DNA from: Candidatus Woesearchaeota archaeon
GTDB lineage: Archaea > Nanobdellota > Nanobdellia > Woesearchaeales > UBA525
DNA: 15,847 nt
Direction: 5' to 3'
NCBI GenBank assembly: GCA_013331575.1
Contig: DUGD01000084.1
Span: forward strand, 1 to 15,847
Shown here: positions 12,309 through 15,847 of the stretch, piece by piece
Layout of the letters: every line of letters starts with the position of its first letter
Position numbering within the stretch: the first letter of the stretch is position 1
Notes under the pieces: model-generated
What the model was told of the DNA's origin: nothing
What the model saw: the letters and a program-made list of their open reading frames with translations, nothing else
The model's database searches: none
Made by a program: the position numbers and the translations under genes

Positions 12309-12575
12309 TTATCATGTGAACTACATATGAACTACTGCGCTCAGACAGATGACTGTACAAGACCAAAGAAGGTTGCTGCAGTCACTTCGTTCCTTAGTCC
12401 GCCTTCGTCGTAAAACTCCGAACGCGGACTGCCTTGGAGCCTATCCTGAGGGCGCCGTGACGGGTACGGCCCATGGGCCGGGGGACCCGACGGCAACACG
12501 GCGCACGAAACCGCTCGAGAGTACACCCTCCGCAACAACCGTTGACAGGATTCGCGCAAATGCCCTCCTGCAGTA
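12309..12575. other. Gene-free region with strong secondary structure
   Basis: Between the divergent AI-2E and hydrolase promoters I see no supported gene. Open frames on both strands lack start signals and cross the palindromes. Several long stems are visible: AGTCCGC/GCGGACT (12396-12402 with 12424-12430, continued inward by TTCG/CGAA), GCGCCGTG/CACGGCGC (12452-12459 with 12497-12504), and nested inside it CGGGT/ACCCG and the palindrome GGCCCATGGGCC. It could encode a structured RNA on either strand. No resemblance to tRNA, and no convincing SRP or RNase P signature, was found. Confidence 0.5.
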
Positions 12576-12586
12576 TGTTTATAAAT
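12576..12586 (+). promoter_or_regulatory. TATA box of the alpha/beta-hydrolase-like gene
   Basis: The palindromic TTTATAAA (12578-12585) places TATAAA 25.5 bases before ATG 12608. Because TTTATAAA reads the same on both strands, it could also support leftward transcription into the structured region. Confidence 0.6.
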
Positions 12587-12607
12587 GAGGATGCCACTCC
12601 CAGTATG

Positions 12608-13387
12608 ATGGAAGAGGAGCGTTTCAGCATTCTCAACGACGGCGACCTCGAGATCAGAGGCGTCATCGCCCGCCCGAAGAAGAACGGCCGTTTCCCGACC
12701 GTCGTGCTCGCGGGAGGCCTCCTCGATACCGCGGACAGCGGATACATCAAGGAACTCGCCAAGCTCTTCCTCGAACACGATTACGCAGTCGTCCGATTCG
12801 ATTTCACGAACGGCTTCGGCAAGAGCGGCGGCCGCGCAGAGAACATCACGATAAGCCAGCGCGCCCGTGATCTAGAGATGGTCATACAGTACACCAAACG
12901 CCGTGGCTATATCAATGAGGGCAAGGTAGGGATCGTCGCGTACGGCTTCGGCGCGATGGCGACACTCGTACTGGAGGGGTTCCAGGCGCTCTCGAAAGCG
13001 ATAGTCCTCATAAACACCCCTGAGCAGATCGACGATACAGCATGGACGCGCTTCGATGAACGCGAGATGGCACGCGTACGGCTCAAGCGCTACTTCCACG
13101 TGCAACGCGACAACCAACCGACGCGCATCAACTTCACGCTCTTCGAGGACGGTTACCGCCTCGACATCTTCCGTTGCACGCGCAACCTACGCACCCCGAC
13201 GCTCTTCCTCGCAGGCGCAAAGAACGATATCATCCCTGCATCGCAGACCGAACGGCTCTACGAACGCACGAATTGCAAAAAAGAGCTCGAGATCATACCT
13301 GACTTGGGAAGCGACCTCGGAAAGAGACAGGCACAGATAATCTTCGAGAGATCGGCAGCATTCTTCAAACGCCAGAAACTGGCATAA
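12608..13387 (+). CDS. Alpha/beta-hydrolase-fold protein lacking catalytic Ser and His
   Basis: The protein has 259 residues from ATG 12608 (ATG 12605 is also possible). The fold is recognisable from FPTVVLAGGLLDTADSGYIKELAKLFLEHDYAVVRFDFTNGFGKSGG, TISQRARDLEMVIQYTKRRG, and the strand-turn-helix KVGIVAYGFGAMATLVLEG. In active members the turn reads G-x-S-x-G; here it is A-Y-G-F-G, so the nucleophile position is Gly113. The acid loop is kept (TPTLFLAGAKNDIIP, Asp207), but the region after the last strand (IIPDLGSDLGKRQ) has no His. It may be a non-catalytic binding protein or use other residues. It is 101 bases upstream of the IMPase-like gene, which has its own TATA-like box. Confidence 0.85.
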   Translation: MEEERFSILNDGDLEIRGVIARPKKNGRFPTVVLAGGLLDTADSGYIKELAKLFLEHDYAVVRFDFTNGFGKSGGRAENITISQRARDLEMVIQYTKRRGYINEGKVGIVAYGFGAMATLVLEGFQALSKAIVLINTPEQIDDTAWTRFDEREMARVRLKRYFHVQRDNQPTRINFTLFEDGYRLDIFRCTRNLRTPTLFLAGAKNDIIPASQTERLYERTNCKKELEIIPDLGSDLGKRQAQIIFERSAAFFKRQKLA

Positions 13388-13456
13388 TGCATACTCATGC
13401 AATATGACGCGGGTACACGCACGGACTGCCGCCACGGCGATAGTGCGCTCGCGCAA

Positions 13457-13466
13457 GGTTTATGTG
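13457..13466 (+). promoter_or_regulatory. TATA-like box of the IMPase-family gene
   Basis: GGTTTATGTG, with its core 25-27 bases before ATG 13489, supports this start over the in-frame ATG at 13462 that lies inside the box. Confidence 0.5.
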
Positions 13467-13488
13467 CTGGAGGCGTACTCTCACAGCA

Positions 13489-14343
13489 ATGGCTCGACAA
13501 CTCCACGAAATTCTTGTCACCGCGGCGCATATCGCGGCGGACGTCCACCGGCGCGTGTTCGCGCAAGGAGGCTACGATCTGCCAAGCAAGTTCAATGCCG
13601 GCTCAGTCGCCGCAGCGGACGTAGTGACCGTCGCCGACAAAGAGAGCGAACAGGCACTACGGAACTACTTCGCGCGCAGCATGCCGGAGTTCAACATCTT
13701 CGGCGAGGAGTTCGGTGCGGAGTACAACGGGAACGGCAAAGTCATCGTCATCGACCCGCTCGACGGCACCGCGCTCTTCAGGAAAGGGATTCCTGGTTTC
13801 GGACCCATCATCGGCGTGTACGATGACGGGATGAATATCGGCGGCGTCATGCATGACGTTCTACGCGATGATACTATAGTCGGTACGTTGACGTCTGGAT
13901 TCGTCCACTGCGGACCTCGTGTTGACGATATTCCCCCGACCGCCTCGTACGACGGAAGCTATTTTCTAAGCAAGAGGGACGAACTGGAACGGCGCATCAA
14001 ACACGCATTCCCGTTATTACACGTCTCGAGCGTGTCGGGACTTAACGGCATGCAAGTCTTCAAGAGACGGACTGTGGCGCACATGCACGCCAGTCTCGCA
14101 TGGCACGATATCTCGGCAGCGCCCCTCTTCGGCAGACTCACAGGCTTATCGGTCACCGACCATCGCGGAAAACCATACACCATGATCAATCCGGAGACTG
14201 AACTCAAGAAGTACCAAGCAGGAACGAAGGCGATGGTATACTCACACCCCATACTCGTATGCAGACAAGAGTACCTCGAAGGATACCTGCGCATCCTCGA
14301 GCCTTACACGAATGATCTCGACAAGAGACAGAATCCCCTCTAG
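13489..14343 (+). CDS. Inositol monophosphatase / FBPase-family phosphatase
   Basis: The protein has 284 residues. It has the metal-binding residues of the IMPase family: VVTVADKESEQ (Asp50), FGEE (Glu73/74), the signature DPLDGT (89-94, with Asp89 and Asp92), and late AWHDISAAPLFGRLTG (Asp207). These bind two or three Mg2+ ions in the IMPase/FBPase/SuhB superfamily. Archaeal members may hydrolyse myo-inositol phosphate, fructose 1,6-bisphosphate, PAP or NADP; the sequence does not decide which. The start at 13489 follows from TATA spacing. It converges on a glycosyltransferase/PIG-L pair, so a part in inositol or sugar-phosphate supply to a glycolipid is conceivable but only an inference. 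Confidence 0.93.
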   Translation: MARQLHEILVTAAHIAADVHRRVFAQGGYDLPSKFNAGSVAAADVVTVADKESEQALRNYFARSMPEFNIFGEEFGAEYNGNGKVIVIDPLDGTALFRKGIPGFGPIIGVYDDGMNIGGVMHDVLRDDTIVGTLTSGFVHCGPRVDDIPPTASYDGSYFLSKRDELERRIKHAFPLLHVSSVSGLNGMQVFKRRTVAHMHASLAWHDISAAPLFGRLTGLSVTDHRGKPYTMINPETELKKYQAGTKAMVYSHPILVCRQEYLEGYLRILEPYTNDLDKRQNPL

Positions 14344-14403
14344 ATCAGCAGTCATACGCATGCATATGGGCGCAGGGTCGAATCGCGAGCCCGGAGTACA
14401 CCA

Positions 14404-15609
14404 TCATAGGTCGTCAAGCACTTGCTTGATGCCTTTCGCAGTCGACTCCCAATCGAAACGATCGACTATCGTCTTGCGTGCGGCCTTGCCGAGAGCATCA
14501 CGTAGAAGGGGATCGTCGTGGAGCCGCATGATCTTCGTCGAGAGGTCATACGGGCTCGTGTTGTTGAAGAAAAGACCGTTCTCACCGTCGATGATGTAAT
14601 AGGGTATGAACCCGACCTTCGAGCTCACCACCGGAAGGCCGCACGACATGGCCTCGAGCACAGTAAGACTCGTCGTCTCCGTGAAACTCGGCTGCACATA
14701 CACATCCACGCAGTGCAACCACTTGACAACATGGTTTGTGCTGCCAGTCACGATCACATCGTTGTGCTTGAGAAGCCTGGATTTTATCGACTGAACGCCA
14801 TCTCCCACGATGAGAAGCCGTTTGTTCTTGATGCGCAGGCGACGGAACGCGCGTAGGAGCGTCAAGATGTTCTTTTCGTGACCGATACGACCATGGTACC
14901 CGATGATGAACGCATCGGCCGGGAGTTGGAGGGCCTCGCGCGCCGACTTGCGATCCCCGATGGTGAACTTCGTGGTGTCGACACCGAGATGCACTATGCG
15001 TTTGGGGGCGGTGACGTGTTGCCACGAGAAAAGCTCCGAGATATTCTCGGAGGGAACGATGAGCGTCGAACATCGGTTGTAGAAGAAACGCGTGAACGCC
15101 TTCGAGAATGGCAGTATCAGGCCACGGATCACAGTGGTCGGCGCGAGCGCCTTGGGCGCGAGCTCCCATTCGATGCTATGGATGTAATTGGCGATCGGCC
15201 TGCGATGGCGTTTCGCGGCGAGAATAGCGCACACCCCGATGGGACCGAGCGCCTGATTGAACACGATATCCGCACGGCGCACTTCACGGGCGACACGCGC
15301 GTACGCCAGGCGCGCAGGCGTGTAATCGCCGAAACGCCGTCGCGCGAGGGGTATCTGCACAACTTCGACGCCGTCGATTGCGACCTCTCCGTACGCCGGT
15401 GCAACCACGACAATGTCATAATCTTGCTTCAAGCGCGGTATCATCTCGGAGAGGAAACGGCTGATACCATCCCACCGAGGAAGGAAGTTATCGGTAGTGA
15501 TGAGAAGACGACGGCGTTCCCGCGCCGCGGGAGGAGTCTCCTTGCGTGGTTGCTCCTGCCACTCGACATTCTCCATCTCATACCTATCGATAGTCACGCG
15601 CCCCATCAT
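14404..15609 (-). CDS. GT4-family glycosyltransferase
   Basis: The protein has 401 residues from ATG 15609 (the next codon is also ATG). It has the GT-B fold of family 4: an N-terminal domain with RLLITTDNFLPRWDGISRFLSEMIPRL and YDIVVVAP, and a C-terminal nucleotide-sugar domain with IGYHGRIGHEKN (Arg241 and Lys246 for phosphate contact), RLLIVGDG, and the EX7E motif formed by Glu311 and Glu319 in FTETTSLTVLEAMSCGLPVVSS. It transfers a sugar from an NDP-sugar, probably to a lipid, protein glycan or small acceptor on the cytoplasmic face; no membrane helix is seen. Its ATG overlaps the stop of the PIG-L gene (ATGA), with AAGGTG just before it, so translation is coupled. A longer frame to 15840 is only the overlap with that gene. 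Confidence 0.93.
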   Translation of the reverse strand: MMGRVTIDRYEMENVEWQEQPRKETPPAARERRRLLITTDNFLPRWDGISRFLSEMIPRLKQDYDIVVVAPAYGEVAIDGVEVVQIPLARRRFGDYTPARLAYARVAREVRRADIVFNQALGPIGVCAILAAKRHRRPIANYIHSIEWELAPKALAPTTVIRGLILPFSKAFTRFFYNRCSTLIVPSENISELFSWQHVTAPKRIVHLGVDTTKFTIGDRKSAREALQLPADAFIIGYHGRIGHEKNILTLLRAFRRLRIKNKRLLIVGDGVQSIKSRLLKHNDVIVTGSTNHVVKWLHCVDVYVQPSFTETTSLTVLEAMSCGLPVVSSKVGFIPYYIIDGENGLFFNNTSPYDLSTKIMRLHDDPLLRDALGKAARKTIVDRFDWESTAKGIKQVLDDL

Positions 15610-15847
15610 CGCACCTTGTAGAACACTTCCGCATATCTTGTCCCGCGACGAAGGCCGTTCGCTATCGCTTTCGTGTATACCGACCAGACGAGCGTGAAAA
15701 GCGCCACTTTCTGCGATTTGAACGCGGAGAGCGCATCGAGCTTGCGGACGAATGTCGACGATATATCTACGGATAATCGGGGGTTGCGGCGTTTTTTCAC
15801 ATTGAAGACATTCCAGATATCGAACGTGTAGACCTCGCACGGCCCGC
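15606..15847 (-). CDS. PIG-L/LmbE-family deacetylase, C-terminal part
   Basis: The last 79 residues of a gene that begins beyond the right edge. They read VYTFDIWNVFN, then RLSVDISSTFVRKLDALSAFKSQ and GLRRGTRYAEVFYKVR. This is the C-terminal pattern of PIG-L (LmbE) metal-dependent de-N-acetylases: the DI segment, the K.DAL..F.SQ helix, and the closing RYAE.F. These enzymes remove acetyl groups from GlcNAc conjugates in GPI, mycothiol, bacillithiol and some archaeal glycan pathways. The catalytic AHPDD motif lies outside the window. It overlaps the glycosyltransferase start by four bases, which suggests that the two act on the same GlcNAc-containing product. Confidence 0.82.
   Translation of the reverse strand, partial: GPCEVYTFDIWNVFNVKKRRNPRLSVDISSTFVRKLDALSAFKSQKVALFTLVWSVYTKAIANGLRRGTRYAEVFYKVR

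Noticed and set aside
12341..12365. CAGATGACTGTACAAGAC-like stretch recalling the 3' part of RNase P RNA
   Set aside because: Only a partial match; the matching 5' conserved region (GAGGAAAGTCC-like) is missing upstream, where the AI-2E promoter lies.
12349..12588. Rightward 79-codon frame in the structured region
   Set aside because: It has no TATA or Shine-Dalgarno support and an atypical product, and it runs into the TATA box of the following gene.
15610..15840. Extension of the glycosyltransferase frame to an ATG at 15840
   Set aside because: The extra 77 residues overlap the PIG-L coding frame and resemble nothing; the ATGA overlap and AAGGTG element support the start at 15609.

Overview
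This window looks archaeal and contains no rRNA, tRNA or CRISPR array that I can find. The archaeal markers are translation initiation factor aIF2-alpha beside the H/ACA RNP protein Nop10, a NurA-type nuclease, a type IV pilin-like protein with a class III signal peptide, a DUF134 regulator, and a SlyD-like FKBP. Most first genes carry a TATA-like hexamer about 25-27 bases upstream of the start codon, which fits leaderless mRNAs. The threonyl-tRNA synthetase is of the bacterial architecture, and the NFACT (RqcH) protein is an N-terminally reduced form. With many very small proteins, this suggests a DPANN-type lineage of moderate to high GC. That placement is an inference.

Layout. 1-1359: two leftward genes, a partial nurA-like gene and an unknown 124-aa protein. 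1476-3164: rightward surface and small-protein genes. These are a Tyr/Gly-rich secreted protein, a pilin-like protein, a run of hairpins without a gene, then a mini zinc ribbon and a mini tail-anchored membrane protein. 3281-4114: a leftward stand-alone NFACT-R protein. 4395-6030: a compact rightward cluster of a Gly/Gln-rich mini protein, a DUF134 regulator and a thioredoxin-CcdA fusion. It is preceded by three inverted repeats and is A-richer than its surroundings. 6075-8988: a rightward operon of thrS, an unknown gene and a histidine phosphatase variant. 9013-10029: the leftward aIF2-alpha/Nop10 pair. 10341-11099: an FKBP with an unusual Cys/His-rich N-terminal extension. 11250-12257: a leftward AI-2E-family membrane protein. 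12309-12600: no gene, but strong RNA-like secondary structure. 12608-14343: two rightward genes, an alpha/beta-hydrolase-fold protein lacking its catalytic serine and an inositol monophosphatase-family protein. 14404-15847: leftward GT4 glycosyltransferase and the C-terminal end of a PIG-L deacetylase, translationally coupled.

How the genes fit together. Three themes stand out: translation and its quality control (ThrRS, aIF2-alpha, Nop10, NFACT-R), envelope and extracellular protein biology (pilin, secreted Y/G protein, Trx-CcdA disulfide relay, AI-2E protein), and glycoconjugate assembly (PIG-L, GT4, perhaps the IMPase). I found no complete new defence or mobile system. The best candidates for undescribed biology are the triloop hairpin array at 2541-2677, the nested structured region at 12396-12504, the metal-binding-like extension of the FKBP, and several proteins with altered catalytic motifs.
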